Assembly: GCF_025642135.1 (NCBI RefSeq)
Contig: NZ_CP106793.1
Coordinates: 4,778,001 to 4,842,000 of the forward strand
DNA length: 64,000 nucleotides
Source of the DNA: Streptomyces cynarae
Lineage (GTDB): Bacteria > Actinomycetota > Actinomycetes > Streptomycetales > Streptomycetaceae
Reading direction: 5' to 3'
The notes beneath the pieces were generated by a model. That model saw nothing but the letters and a program-made list of their open reading frames with translations. It searched no databases and was not told where the DNA came from. Position 1 is the stretch's first letter. The number at the start of each line of letters is the position of its first letter. Shown here piece after piece: positions 9,655 to 18,437 of this stretch. The translations under genes and the position numbers were made by a program.

Positions 9655-10938
9655 GTGCCCGCACTTGTGCTGCTCGGTGCTCAGTGGGGTGACGAAGGCA
9701 AGGGAAAGGCCACCGACCTGCTCGGTGGCTCGGTGGACTATGTCGTGCGCTACCAGGGCGGCAACAACGCCGGCCACACGGTGGTCGTAGGTGACCAGAA
9801 GTATGCGCTCCACCTCCTCCCTTCCGGAATCCTGTCGCCCGGATGTACGCCCGTCATCGGCAACGGCGTCGTCGTCGACCCGTCGGTCCTGCTCTCCGAG
9901 CTGAGCGGTCTGAACGAGCGCGGTGTCGACACCTCCAAGCTGCTGATCAGCGGCAACGCCCACATCATCACGCCGTACAACGTCACCGTCGACAAGGTGA
10001 CGGAACGCTTCCTCGGAAAGCGCAAGATCGGCACGACCGGCCGCGGCATCGGCCCGACCTACGCCGACAAGATCAACCGTGTCGGCATCCGGGTCCAGGA
10101 CCTGTACGACGAGTCGATCCTGACCCAGAAGGTCGAGGCGGCCCTCGACGTCAAGAACCAGATCCTCACCAAGCTGTACAACCGGCGCGCGATCGCCGTC
10201 GGCCAGGTGGTCGAGGAGCTGCTGGGCTACGCCGAGAAGATCGAGCCGTACGTCGCCGACACGGTCCTGATCCTCAACCAGGCCCTGGAGGAGGACAAGG
10301 TCGTCCTGTTCGAGGGCGGCCAGGGCACGCTCCTGGACATCGACCACGGCACGTATCCGTTCGTGACCTCGTCGAACCCGACCGCGGGCGGTGCCTGCAC
10401 CGGTGCCGGCGTCGGCCCCACGAAGATCAGCCGCGTCATCGGCATCCTCAAGGCCTACACGACCCGTGTCGGCTCGGGTCCTTTCCCCACCGAGCTGTTC
10501 GACGAGGACGGCGAGGCGCTGCGCCGCATCGGCGGTGAGCGGGGCGTGACGACGGGCCGCGACCGCCGCTGCGGCTGGTTCGACGCGGTGATCGCCCGCT
10601 ACGCGACCCGGGTCAACGGCCTGACCGACTTCTTCCTCACCAAGCTCGACGTGCTCACCGGCTGGGAGCAGATCCCGGTCTGCGTCGCATACGAGATCGA
10701 CGGCAAGCGGGTCGAGGAACTCCCGTACTCCCAGACGGACTTCCACCACGCGAAGCCGGTCTACGAGATGCTGCCCGGCTGGCAGGAGGACATCACGAAG
10801 GCCAAGACCTTCGCGGACCTCCCGAAGAACGCCCAGAACTACGTCAAGGCGCTGGAGGAGATGTCCGGCGCCCCGATCTCCGCGATCGGCGTCGGCCCGG
10901 GCCGCGACGAGACCATCGAGATCAACTCGTTCCTGTAA
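9655..10938 (+). CDS. purA: adenylosuccinate synthetase
   Basis: 427 residues. Catalyses GTP-dependent joining of IMP and aspartate to adenylosuccinate, the committed step to AMP. N-terminal P-loop [14 protein letters not shown] (residues 8-21), IMP-binding [32 protein letters not shown] and the C-terminal GPGRDETI are all present. GTG start chosen because the family begins one to three residues before the [11 protein letters not shown] strand and a GGAAGGGG ribosome site precedes it. Followed by a strong hairpin terminator. Monocistronic, divergent from the kinase-like gene. Confidence 0.98.
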   Translation: MPALVLLGAQWGDEGKGKATDLLGGSVDYVVRYQGGNNAGHTVVVGDQKYALHLLPSGILSPGCTPVIGNGVVVDPSVLLSELSGLNERGVDTSKLLISGNAHIITPYNVTVDKVTERFLGKRKIGTTGRGIGPTYADKINRVGIRVQDLYDESILTQKVEAALDVKNQILTKLYNRRAIAVGQVVEELLGYAEKIEPYVADTVLILNQALEEDKVVLFEGGQGTLLDIDHGTYPFVTSSNPTAGGACTGAGVGPTKISRVIGILKAYTTRVGSGPFPTELFDEDGEALRRIGGERGVTTGRDRRCGWFDAVIARYATRVNGLTDFFLTKLDVLTGWEQIPVCVAYEIDGKRVEELPYSQTDFHHAKPVYEMLPGWQEDITKAKTFADLPKNAQNYVKALEEMSGAPISAIGVGPGRDETIEINSFL

Positions 10939-10960
10939 GTCCCTTATATCCCCGTCCAGT

Positions 10961-10992
10961 TGGGCCGGTCATGGACATCCTTGACCGGCCCA
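10961..10992 (+). terminator. purA terminator hairpin
   Basis: Perfect 11-bp inverted repeat TGGGCCGGTCA / TGACCGGCCCA (10961-10971 and 10982-10992) with a 10-base loop, 23 bases after the purA stop. No long T tract, as usual in Streptomyces. Confidence 0.8.
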
Positions 10993-11084
10993 TGGGCTGC
11001 TCCTGGTTCCGCGCGGAAGTAGGGACCGGAACTATCTACGCGGGTAGTGCCGTCCCTCTCCGCTCTCCAGACCAGGAGCCTCGT

Positions 11085-12893
11085 ATGCCCGTCAACCCCA
11101 TGAACAGACGCGAGTTCATGCAGAAGTCGGCCGTCACCTCGGCGGCGGTCGCCGTCGCGGGAACGGTCGGCAGCGGTACGGCCGAGGCTGCCGACCACCA
11201 GCCCGAGAAGACGCCCCGCACCTGGTCCTTCTCCGTCCTCGGCACCACCGATCTGCACAGCCACGTCTTCGACTGGGACTACTACAAGGACGCCGCCTAC
11301 AGCGACAAGGCCGGCAACTCCGTCGGTGTCGCGCGTGTCGCCACGCTCATCAAGCAGCAGCGCGAGGCGAAGGGCGAGGACCGGGTGCTGCTGGTGGACG
11401 CCGGCGACATCATCCAGGGCACCTCGCTTGCCTACTACTTCGCCCGCGTCGACCCGATCACCGGCAAGGACGCCCCCAAGCACCCCATGGCCGTCGCCAT
11501 GAACCACATGCGCTACGACGCCGCCGCGCTCGGCAACCACGAGTTCAACTACGGCATCGATGTCCTGCGGAAGTTCGAGAGCCAGTGCCACTTCCCGCTC
11601 CTCGGCGCCAACGCACTCGACGCCAAGACCCTGCGGCCCGCCTTCCGTCCGTACACCGTGAAGTGCGTCCGGGTCCCCGGCGCCCCCGACATCAAGGTCG
11701 GCATTCTCGGGCTCACGAACCCCGGGATCGCGCTGTGGGACAAGGACAACGTCAGCGGGAAGATGGTGTTCCCGGGGCTCGTCGAGCAGGCGAAGAAGTA
11801 CGTGCCGCGGCTGCGGGCGCTGGGCTGTGACGTGGTGTTCCTGACGGACCACTCGGGCCTGGACGGCTCGTCCTCGTACGGCGACGAACTCCCGTACGTG
11901 GAGAACGCGTCGAACCTCGTCGCCGAGCAGGTGCCGGGCATCGACGCGATCCTGGTCGGCCACACCCACGTCGAGGTCCCCTCCTACACGGTGAAGAACG
12001 AGGAGACCGGCGAGGAGGTCCTCCTCTCCGAGCCGTACTGCTGGGGCTACCGCCTGAGCGTCTTCGACTTCGAGCTCGAACTCCACCACGGACGGTGGAA
12101 GGTGACGAGCAAGACGGCCCGGACCCTCAACCCCAACACGGTGGACGAGGACCCGGAGATCAAGCGGCTCCTGGAGGCCGACCACGAACTGGTGGTGAAG
12201 TACGTCAACACGCCCGTCGGCACCTGCACGGCGGACCTGTCGGCGGCGGAGTCCTGCTGGAAGGACGTCCCCATCATGGACTTCATCCACCAGGTGCAGA
12301 TGGCGACGGTCGCCTCCGGGCTGTCCTCCGCCGACGCCGCCCTCCCGCTGATCTCGGTCGCCGCGCCGTTCAGCCGGACCGCGGACATCCCCGCGGGGAG
12401 TGTGACGATCAAGGACATCGCCGGGCTCTACATCTACGACAACACCCTCTACGGCAAGAAGCTGACCGGCGCCCAGCTCAAGGACTACCTGGAGTACGCG
12501 GCGAAGTACTACCACCAGGTCCCGTCCGGCACGAAGGTCGACACCGCGACCCTCACCAACGCCGACAACTTCTGGGACTACATGTACGACACCGCCGCCG
12601 GGGTCGACTACGAGATCGACATCGCGCAGCCCGAGGGCTCGCGCATCAAGAACCTCTCCTACAAGGGCGCACCGGTCGCCGACGACCAGGTCTTCGTCGT
12701 CGCCGTCAACAACTACCGCGCCAACGGCGGCTCCGGCTACCCGCACATCGCCTCGGCGCCGATCGCGTACAGCTCGACAAACGAGATCCGCCAGCTGATG
12801 ATCGACTACGTGACATCCAAGGGGACCCTGGACCCGGCGGACTTCGCGGTCACCAACTGGCGGCTGACGCAGGACGGCACGCCGGTGTTCTAG
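11085..12893 (+). CDS. Tat-exported bifunctional metallophosphatase / 5'-nucleotidase
   Basis: 602 residues from ATG 11085 (CCAGGAGCC site). A twin-arginine signal NRREFMQKSA followed by a hydrophobic stretch ends near GTAEA, so it is exported folded. Metallophosphatase motifs: TTDLHSHVF, DAGDIIQGTS, LGNHEFNYG, GHTHVEVP. The C-terminal 5_nucleotid_C domain has YDNTLYGKKLTGAQ and NFWDYMYDTAAG that bind the nucleoside. The family cleaves 2',3'-cyclic nucleotides and 5'-nucleotides outside the cell to salvage phosphate or nucleosides. Next to purA, though with its own promoter region after the purA terminator. Confidence 0.92.
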   Translation: MPVNPMNRREFMQKSAVTSAAVAVAGTVGSGTAEAADHQPEKTPRTWSFSVLGTTDLHSHVFDWDYYKDAAYSDKAGNSVGVARVATLIKQQREAKGEDRVLLVDAGDIIQGTSLAYYFARVDPITGKDAPKHPMAVAMNHMRYDAAALGNHEFNYGIDVLRKFESQCHFPLLGANALDAKTLRPAFRPYTVKCVRVPGAPDIKVGILGLTNPGIALWDKDNVSGKMVFPGLVEQAKKYVPRLRALGCDVVFLTDHSGLDGSSSYGDELPYVENASNLVAEQVPGIDAILVGHTHVEVPSYTVKNEETGEEVLLSEPYCWGYRLSVFDFELELHHGRWKVTSKTARTLNPNTVDEDPEIKRLLEADHELVVKYVNTPVGTCTADLSAAESCWKDVPIMDFIHQVQMATVASGLSSADAALPLISVAAPFSRTADIPAGSVTIKDIAGLYIYDNTLYGKKLTGAQLKDYLEYAAKYYHQVPSGTKVDTATLTNADNFWDYMYDTAAGVDYEIDIAQPEGSRIKNLSYKGAPVADDQVFVVAVNNYRANGGSGYPHIASAPIAYSSTNEIRQLMIDYVTSKGTLDPADFAVTNWRLTQDGTPVF

Positions 12894-13681
12894 GCCGTCC
12901 CGAGCAAGGTGCCGGTCCGCTCCGCCAGGAACTCCTCCCAGGTCCGGGTGCCCTTGTCGGCGCCCTCGAGGGTCAGGTTGGCCCCGGACCGGTAGGCGCG
13001 GCCGGCCTTGCCGGGCATGCGGACCGGGAGCATCGGGCGGTGCTTGCCGCGTGCCGTGAGGTAGGTGCGCAGCAGGTCCGCGAGGTCGTACACCGCCGGC
13101 CCGGTCAGGTCGGGGACCAGGCCGGCCGGTCCGCCGAGCGTCAGCTCCACGAGCCGGGCGGCCACCTCGCGTGCGTCGACCGGTTGCAGCCGCATCCCGC
13201 CGGGCACCGGGATCACCGGCAGCTTGGCCATCTTCTCGGCCATGAGCAGCGCCAGGTCGTGGAACTGGGCGGCCCGCAGGGTCGTCCACGCGATCCCCGA
13301 CCCGGAGACCGCCCGCTCCGCCTCCAGCTTGGAGCGCAGCCAGGCCAGCGGGACGCGGTCCGCGCCGATGACCGAGATGTACACCAGGTGCCGGACCCCG
13401 GCCTCCCGCGCGGCCCGGACCAGGCTGCGGGTCGCCTCGTCGTCGCCCTTGGGGCCGCCCGCGAGGTGCAGGACGGTCCGGGTGCCCGCCACCGCCGCGT
13501 CGAGTCCCTCGCCGGTCCGCAGATCGCAGGCCACGTGTTCGACGCCCTGCGCGGGTAGTTCCCGTGCGTGCCGGCTCAGCACCCGGACCTCGCGGCCCGC
13601 CTCCCGCAGCAGCGGGACGACGTGGCGGCCGAGTGTGCCGGTGCCACCGGTGACCAGGACGGGCGCGTTAGTCGTGTTCAT
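12890..13681 (-). CDS. NmrA/SDR-like NAD(P)-binding protein, ECF41 partner ('COE' gene)
   Basis: 263 residues from ATG 13681, which has a good GAGGAG site; Met 13711 upstream is less likely. N-terminal Rossmann motif VLVTGGTGTLGRHVV, then LVYISVIGAD and PVDAREVAARLVEL typical of atypical extended SDR (NmrA-like) proteins. In ECF41 systems the sigma gene lies beside a carboxymuconolactone decarboxylase, oxidoreductase or epimerase gene that it transcribes; this fits the oxidoreductase type. The promoter region carries a good ECF41-type motif (see 13734-13760). Substrate unknown. Confidence 0.85.
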   Translation of the reverse strand: MNTTNAPVLVTGGTGTLGRHVVPLLREAGREVRVLSRHARELPAQGVEHVACDLRTGEGLDAAVAGTRTVLHLAGGPKGDDEATRSLVRAAREAGVRHLVYISVIGADRVPLAWLRSKLEAERAVSGSGIAWTTLRAAQFHDLALLMAEKMAKLPVIPVPGGMRLQPVDAREVAARLVELTLGGPAGLVPDLTGPAVYDLADLLRTYLTARGKHRPMLPVRMPGKAGRAYRSGANLTLEGADKGTRTWEEFLAERTGTLLGTA

Positions 13682-13733
13682 GGTGTTCTCCTCAATCGGT
13701 CGATCCATCACTCAGTGGGTGATCTACTGAGAT

Positions 13734-13760
13734 GACCCGTCGCCCGGAAGGAATGTGACA
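13734..13760 (-). promoter_or_regulatory. ECF41-type promoter for the SDR-like gene
   Basis: On the minus strand TGTCACA (13754-13760) is followed after 16 bases by GGTC (13734-13737). The published ECF41 target is TGTCACA with a CGTC -10 about 16-18 bases on, so the -35 is exact and the -10 is one base off. It points at the SDR-like gene, with its -35 just before the sigma gene's GTG start. Confidence 0.7.
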
Positions 13761-13762
13761 CG

Positions 13763-14646
13763 GTGCCCGAACTTCCTTTGACAACCGAGTGGTTCGAGGT
13801 GCAGCGTCCCAGGTTGCGGGCGGTCGCCTACCGGATGCTCGGATCGCTCAGCGAGGCCGACGACGCCCTCCAGGAGGCATGGCTGCGCGTCGACCGCGCC
13901 GACACGGCCGACGTGGAGAACCCGGCCGCGTGGCTGACGACCGTGGTGGCCCGGGTGTGCCTGAATATGCTGCGCTCGCGCGAGAACCGGCGCGAGGAGT
14001 CGCTGGAAGCGGCCAGGGCACCGGTCACGGGTGCGGTCGTCGACCCGGAGGAGGAGGCGCTGCTCGCCGACTCGGTGGGCCTGGCGCTGCTGGTCGTCCT
14101 CGACAGGCTGACGCCCGACGAGCGGCTCGCGTTCGTGCTGCACGACATGTTCGCGATGCCGTTCGACGAGATCGGCACGATGCTCGAGAAGACCCCGGCC
14201 GCGACCCGGCAGCTCGCGAGCCGCGCCCGCCGCCGGGTCAGGGCACCCCGGCGCCCGAGGCCGACCTGCCCCGGCAGCGCCGGGTCGTCGACGCCTACCT
14301 GGCCGCGACGCGCGGCGGCGACTTCGACGGGTTGCTGGCGCTGCTCCACCCCGACGTGGTGCTGCGCGCCGACCGCTCGGTCGTCCCGACCCCCGAACCC
14401 CTCCGCATCGCCGGTGCCCACCCGGTGGCCAAGGGCGCGATGGCGTCCATGGGCCGGGCCCGGTTCACCGCCGCCGTCCTGGTGGACGACCGCCTCGGCC
14501 TGGCGATGCTCGAGGCCGGCCGGCTGCGGCTGGTGCTGAGCTTCACCTTGGCCGACGGCCTGATCACGGAGATCGACGTGATCGCGGACCGGGAACGGCT
14601 GCGGGAGGTGGAGGTGGCGGTGCTCGACGAGCCGGCGATCAGCTGA
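13763..14646 (+). pseudogene. ECF41/SigJ-type sigma factor, frameshifted at the GGG run 14241-14243
   Basis: From GTG 13763 (GAAGGA site) sigma region 2 reads FEVQRPRLRAVAYRMLGS and EADDALQEAWLR; region 4 reads LTPDERLAFVLHDMF and TRQLASRARRRVR. Frame is then lost, but one frame back the text continues as a SnoaL_2-like C-terminal domain (RQRRVVDAYLAATRGGDFDG to LDEPAIS, stop 14644-14646). Adding one G in the run at 14241-14243 gives RRVRGTPAPEAD and a 294-residue ECF41 protein. ECF41 factors have no anti-sigma; the C-terminal domain tunes activity, so a real truncation would change control rather than just destroy it. Confidence 0.82.
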
Positions 14647-15316
14647 GCGTGCTCGGGTGCCCTTCATCCGCCTCCGCCTCTCCGACAGGCGGGGGCGCGC
14701 AGTCGGGGCAGGCGGGCGGGAGGCCGAGACAGGAGTGCAGGGCAAGGCTCAGCCTGTGGTCGACGGCCTCGCGCTCGGCGGTGGGATCCGGGTCCTCGGA
14801 CGGGGGTGTGAGCGCGTAGGGCAGGACGGTGGTGAGGACGGCGAGTGTGACCGTGTCCTGTGTGGCGCCCCTCGGCAGGTGCCCGGTCACGTGCCGGCGC
14901 AGCCAGTCGCAGGCCGTCCGGTGCCAGACGGTGGTCGGGCGGAGTACGGCGGCGTGCGTCAGGTCCGGGGCGGTCAGCGCCATGGCCCGGGTGGCGGGAT
15001 GCTCGCGCAGCAGACGCGCCGCGCGCACCACGACGCGGACGGCGAGGCACCGTGGCGGCGGCAGCGGGCCGGGTGCCTCGCAGGCCACCTGCAGCAGACG
15101 CCGCAGCTCGGCCAGCGTGGCGTCCCGGATCAGGACCTGATGGCCGGCCCAGTTCCGGTAGAGGTAGGAGCGGTTGCAGCGGGCCAGGCGGGCGACGTGG
15201 GTCACGCCGACCCGCCGGGGGCCGTACTGGGCCAGCGCGTCCAGGGTCGCGCGGTACACCGTGCCCGTCCCGGGCTGCCGGACGGAGGAGGTCGATCGGT
15301 CCACGTCCGGGAGCAT
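14639..15316 (-). CDS. TetR-family transcriptional regulator
   Basis: 225 residues. The N-terminal helix-turn-helix reads GPRRVGVTHVARLARCNRSYLYRNW (landmark VTHVARLARCNRSYLY at about residues 37-52), a TetR_N pattern. The rest is helical ligand-binding/dimer domain without a recognised subfamily; the tail CPDCAPPP has a Cys pair. Overlaps the 3' end of the sigma gene by 8 bases, convergent. No adjacent target is obvious; the start is the first in frame with conserved-looking text. Confidence 0.8.
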   Translation of the reverse strand: MLPDVDRSTSSVRQPGTGTVYRATLDALAQYGPRRVGVTHVARLARCNRSYLYRNWAGHQVLIRDATLAELRRLLQVACEAPGPLPPPRCLAVRVVVRAARLLREHPATRAMALTAPDLTHAAVLRPTTVWHRTACDWLRRHVTGHLPRGATQDTVTLAVLTTVLPYALTPPSEDPDPTAEREAVDHRLSLALHSCLGLPPACPDCAPPPVGEAEADEGHPSTLS

Positions 15317-15421
15317 GGCAGGGGTGGAGGTAGTACCTGGCTGGAAAAGTGGGACAGATCTGGAGAAAGTGTTGCGGTTTTTCCGACTATCGGGTGAGGG
15401 GGGCGGTGGGTGTCATCCTGT

Positions 15422-15796
15422 TCAGCAGCCGGTCGTCCAGGTGTGTGAGGCGCCCTGGTCGTTCGCGGCGGCGTTGTAGCCGACCTCCTGTCCCGGGGCC
15501 AGGCAGATGGTGACATGGCCCAGCAGCTCACGCGCGGAGTAGACCTTGACGTGGTCCTTGACGCCCGGGCCGGAGATGCCGTGGTTCGCCCAGGAGGAGT
15601 CGTGCCAGGCCATGTCCCCCTCCCACCAGTGGTCGTCGCCGCTGTGCTCGATCTTCAGGCCCGTGAAGTTCGCTTCGGTCCACACACAGAAGTTGCCGCT
15701 GCCGCAGGGCACGGCCTGCGCGGACGCGGAGGTGGCGAGCACGGCCCCGGCGGACAGGGTGGTGGCGGCGAGGAGGGCGGCCAGGCGCTTGTTCAT
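15422..15796 (-). CDS. secreted peptidase-inhibitor-like protein, family I36 (beta/gamma-crystallin-like)
   Basis: 124 residues: Sec signal peptide KRLAALLAATTLSAGAVLAT ending near ASAQA, then PCGSGNFCVWTEANFTG, the I36/streptomyces metalloprotease-inhibitor-like pattern with the FCVW core, and three further Cys near the end (ICLAPG, TTGC). Likely extracellular; family members inhibit metalloproteases or act as small structural proteins. Start 15796 has a GAAAGGAAG site and its ATG overlaps the stop of the lipoprotein gene upstream as ATGA, so the two are coupled. Confidence 0.8.
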   Translation of the reverse strand: MNKRLAALLAATTLSAGAVLATSASAQAVPCGSGNFCVWTEANFTGLKIEHSGDDHWWEGDMAWHDSSWANHGISGPGVKDHVKVYSARELLGHVTICLAPGQEVGYNAAANDQGASHTWTTGC

Positions 15797-16317
15797 GCTG
15801 AGGGTCTTCCTTTCGCGGTGAGGAGAGATGTGGCCTCGGCGAGGGCATGGGCACGCAGCCGCTGCCACTCGGCGATCTCGGCGCGGTGCCGGGAACGGAC
15901 CTCGGCCAGGGAACGGTGGGACTGCTCGGCCTCGGGCTGAAGGTTGTTCACGATCACCGACGTGCGGAACCAGCGGCGCTGGTCGCCGTAGAGCCGCTGC
16001 TGGGCCGCCGCGAGGCAGCCGTCGGTGTGGGCGCGGACCACGTAGCCCGTGGGCAGGCGCAGCGACAGTTCTGCCTCGCCCGACCCGAACAGCGCGTCCG
16101 AGACGCGCCGTTGCTCGACGGACGAGGGCGTCGGCTGCCCCGGACGGGGAGGGACCAGGCCCTGGCGGGCGAGACAGTCGTCGGTGAGCCGCCGGGTGGC
16201 GGCCTTGATGACGTCGTCGGGGGAGGGACGGGGTGGTGCGGTCGCCTTCGTCGCACAGGCGGTGAGGACCAGGCCGGGGACGAGGAGCGCGGCAACGGCC
16301 GTCGTACGCGGACGCAT
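15793..16317 (-). CDS. putative lipoprotein
   Basis: 174 residues from ATG 16317. Signal peptide TTAVAALLVPGLVLTAC with lipobox LTAC, so membrane-anchored outside the cell. The rest is helical with one pair of Cys (DDCLARQG and DGCLAAAQ). No family recognised. Overlaps the I36-like gene by 4 bases and follows the next exported protein by 7 bases, so all three probably form one operon dedicated to exported products. Confidence 0.72.
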   Translation of the reverse strand: MRPRTTAVAALLVPGLVLTACATKATAPPRPSPDDVIKAATRRLTDDCLARQGLVPPRPGQPTPSSVEQRRVSDALFGSGEAELSLRLPTGYVVRAHTDGCLAAAQQRLYGDQRRWFRTSVIVNNLQPEAEQSHRSLAEVRSRHRAEIAEWQRLRAHALAEATSLLTAKGRPSA

Positions 16318-16324
16318 CTGCGGA

Positions 16325-16684
16325 TCAGCCCGGCCGGCACCCCATCGTGCTGTCACTGACCCCGTCGAACTTCGTCGCCCACTCCCAGTTGTTGGAGTAG
16401 TCGTCCGGATAGATCGCGCGGTAGAGGCAGCCGCCGGGCTGGTAACTGATCGCGTACACGGTCACGGAGGCACGCGAGTCGAAGGAGTACGCGTGCCGCT
16501 TCACCCGAGGGTCGGCCTCCCGATACCCGGGTGGTGCGTAGCCCCAGGCGCCGCCGGGTCCCATCTGGTTCGGGTCCGGCCAGAAGTACACATGCCCGGG
16601 AGGCACGGCGACGGCGTGCGCGGCCGGGGCGGCGGCCGGCCCGAGGGCCGCCAAGAGGGCAGAGGCGATGACGAGGTGACGCAT
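16325..16684 (-). CDS. small secreted protein, I36/crystallin-like
   Basis: 119 residues with an N-terminal Sec signal (HLVIASALLAALGPAA, cleavage near AHA). The mature part is rich in aromatic residues (YFWPDPNQ, WGYAPPGYRE, NNWEWATKF) and has two Cys that could pair (GGCLYRA, TMGC). The pattern resembles peptidase-inhibitor/beta-gamma-crystallin-like Streptomyces proteins, as for the third gene of the set. First gene of the probable three-gene operon. Confidence 0.7.
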   Translation of the reverse strand: MRHLVIASALLAALGPAAAPAAHAVAVPPGHVYFWPDPNQMGPGGAWGYAPPGYREADPRVKRHAYSFDSRASVTVYAISYQPGGCLYRAIYPDDYSNNWEWATKFDGVSDSTMGCRPG

Positions 16685-16752
16685 GGCCGGGGCATGCCCT
16701 TGGGCTACCGCCCGTATGCGGCACGTGTGTCCGGTTCACCCCTTCCGGGGGA

Positions 16753-16935
16753 TCAAAGGGTACGAGCGCCCTTGAGGAATGCGCCCCATGCGCCGGAGGA
16801 CACGGTGAGGGTGGGACCGGTGGGGTTCTTCGAGTCGCGGATGTGTATGGCATCAACGTCTTGGGCGACCTCGACGCAGTCCCCGCCACTGTCGTTGCTG
16901 TAGCTCGACTTGAACCACCGCAGTGCGCTGCTCAT
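16753..16935 (-). CDS. DUF397 protein
   Basis: 60 residues, the normal DUF397 size: LRWFKSSYSNDSGGDCVEVA and the IHIRDSKNP core. DUF397 proteins are encoded next to XRE regulators and are thought to act as their antagonists or partners. The start overlaps the XRE gene stop as ATGA. Confidence 0.93.
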   Translation of the reverse strand: MSSALRWFKSSYSNDSGGDCVEVAQDVDAIHIRDSKNPTGPTLTVSSGAWGAFLKGARTL

Positions 16936-17771
16936 CGCTGCTCTTCTCCTGCCAGCCGCTGGATGAGGCTCAGTGAGTCGTCCGGGCTCAAAGCCTGTGT
17001 GCGGATCTTCGCATAGCGGTGCGAGAGTTGGGCCACCTTGGTGGGATCACCGACGAGGACGCTTTCATCCTCGATCTCCATGTAGACCACGTGGTGGTGC
17101 TCTTTCGTCTCCACCAGCTTCATGTCACCGCGGGCTCCTGCATGACCGGCGCGCAGCCCCCGTTCCAATGGCAGCACCTGGATGCTGACATTGTCCCGCT
17201 CCGCGACCTCTGCTAGCGAGCGCAATTGCTCGTGCAGCACCTCCCAACTGCCGAACGGCCGCCGAAGCACCGACTCGTCGAGGATCAGCTCGATCATGGC
17301 AACGGGATCGCGATCGAAGAGCGCCTTGCGCGCCATGCGCGCTTCGACCAGCTCCTCCACCTTGTCATCGGCGAGCTTTGGATAGCCGCCGCCGATCAGG
17401 GCGCGGGCATAACCCTCCGTCTGGAAGAGGCCGTCGACCACGTACGTCTGGTATGACGACAGCGTCACTGCCTCGGCCTCCATCAAGGCGAAGTCCTTGA
17501 ACTGCGGCGGGTACTTGTCGAGCAGCACGTACTTGCGTGCCTTCTCGAAGACGCCCAATCCCCCGCCGAGCGCCTCCTCCAGCTTGACGAGCATCTTGTC
17601 GCTGGCGGGCTGCGCGCACGTCTCCATCGCGCTGACCGCCGACCCGGTGTACCCGATCTTCCTCCCCAACTCCTCCTGCGACAGCTGCTGCTGCTCGCGC
17701 AGCGCCTTCGCCAGGGCGGCGACCAGATGTGCCGTCCCGCTCGCCTCCGTCTTGTTCACAGCCCGCGCCAT
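16932..17771 (-). CDS. XRE-family regulator with DUF5753 domain (WhiJ-like)
   Basis: 279 residues from ATG 17771 (GGGGGTG site). Helix-turn-helix near residues 20-65 (LSQEELGRKIGYTGSAVSAM), followed by a DUF5753 domain (YVVDGLFQTEGYARAL; NVSIQVLPLERG). This is the WhiJ-like class that Streptomyces carries in many copies with DUF397 proteins, some affecting development. Alternative start at 17792. Its promoter region is shared with the divergent broken gene at 17897. Confidence 0.9.
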   Translation of the reverse strand: MARAVNKTEASGTAHLVAALAKALREQQQLSQEELGRKIGYTGSAVSAMETCAQPASDKMLVKLEEALGGGLGVFEKARKYVLLDKYPPQFKDFALMEAEAVTLSSYQTYVVDGLFQTEGYARALIGGGYPKLADDKVEELVEARMARKALFDRDPVAMIELILDESVLRRPFGSWEVLHEQLRSLAEVAERDNVSIQVLPLERGLRAGHAGARGDMKLVETKEHHHVVYMEIEDESVLVGDPTKVAQLSHRYAKIRTQALSPDDSLSLIQRLAGEEQR

Positions 17772-17896
17772 TGCGGTCACCCCCGAACTCAACCGAACTC
17801 AACCGGTCGCAAGTCGCTCGTGCCGGTTTCCGACCGTTGCTATTGGTCGACACAGAGTTATGGAAGACGCTAACCCCGCCTGTCGAAACTGGCCGC

Positions 17897-18292
17897 ATGA
17901 ATACGCAAAGTGACCTGGACTGGATCCCCTCCACCGGCATCCAACTCCGCAAAGCCGGCGTCCGGTTCGACGCCCTCCGGATCGACGGCGACCGGGGTCG
18001 CGCCCTCGCCGACCGTCTCGCCCGCATGACCGGCGGAGCCCCGGGACCCGCCATCGAGGAGGACAACGGAAGACGTGCCGTCTACTTCCTCGTCCCGGTC
18101 GGCACCACGTCCCACCGCTCCTGGCCGGACGGAGTCACGCGCCTCACCGCCGGCCCGAACCGTATCTCGTAGATCCCGATCCCAGCGCTCGACGGCCTGA
18201 CCTGGCCCCTGAGTTGGCGCTACCGGCCGACGGCATTCGGCGACCTGGTCCACACACTGCTCCTGCGGACCGCCCTTCACTCCCCGGAGTGA
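17897..18292 (+). pseudogene. conserved hypothetical protein interrupted by an in-frame TAG at 18170
   Basis: ATG 17897 reads 91 residues (LDWIPSTGIQLRKAGVRFDA, YFLVPVGTTSHRSW, TAGPNRIS) to a TAG at 18170-18172. The same frame then continues with protein-like text, IPIPALDGLTWPLSWRYRPT and LVHTLLLRTALHSPE, to a TGA at 18290. The second half looks like the normal end of this family, which sits beside XRE/DUF397 genes and resembles short bifunctional primase/polymerase-like proteins (weak memory). A single TAC-to-TAG change would explain it. Function unknown. Confidence 0.65.
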
Positions 18293-18330
18293 AATAAGCG
18301 AACTACCCCCCAGGTAAAGCCAGTTCCGGC

Positions 18331-18361
18331 TTGCACTCGTCGCTCTGCGTGCCCATAGAGT
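18331..18361 (+). promoter_or_regulatory. possible vegetative promoter
   Basis: TTGCAC (18331-18336) and TAGAGT (18356-18361), 19 bases apart; CATAGA two bases earlier gives the ideal 17. It would produce a leader of about 70 bases for the gene at 18438. Confidence 0.4.
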
Positions 18362-18383
18362 CGCGCCAACAGGCAACAAGAAC

Positions 18384-18412
18384 GCCCCCGCGGTGCGCCA
18401 ACACCCGGGGGC
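18384..18412 (+). promoter_or_regulatory. 5' leader hairpin
   Basis: GCCCCCG (18384-18390) pairs with CGGGGGC (18406-18412), a perfect 7-bp stem in the leader of the gene at 18438, 25 bases before its start. Similar hairpins precede this gene family elsewhere in Streptomyces, by recollection; attenuation is only a guess. Confidence 0.45.
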
Positions 18413-18437
18413 TCGACATCAGGAGCTAGCCCTCCCA

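Noticed and set aside
8812..10749. 645-codon minus-strand frame opposite purA
   Set aside because: The purA part is antisense; only the section from GTG 9459 downstream reads as protein.
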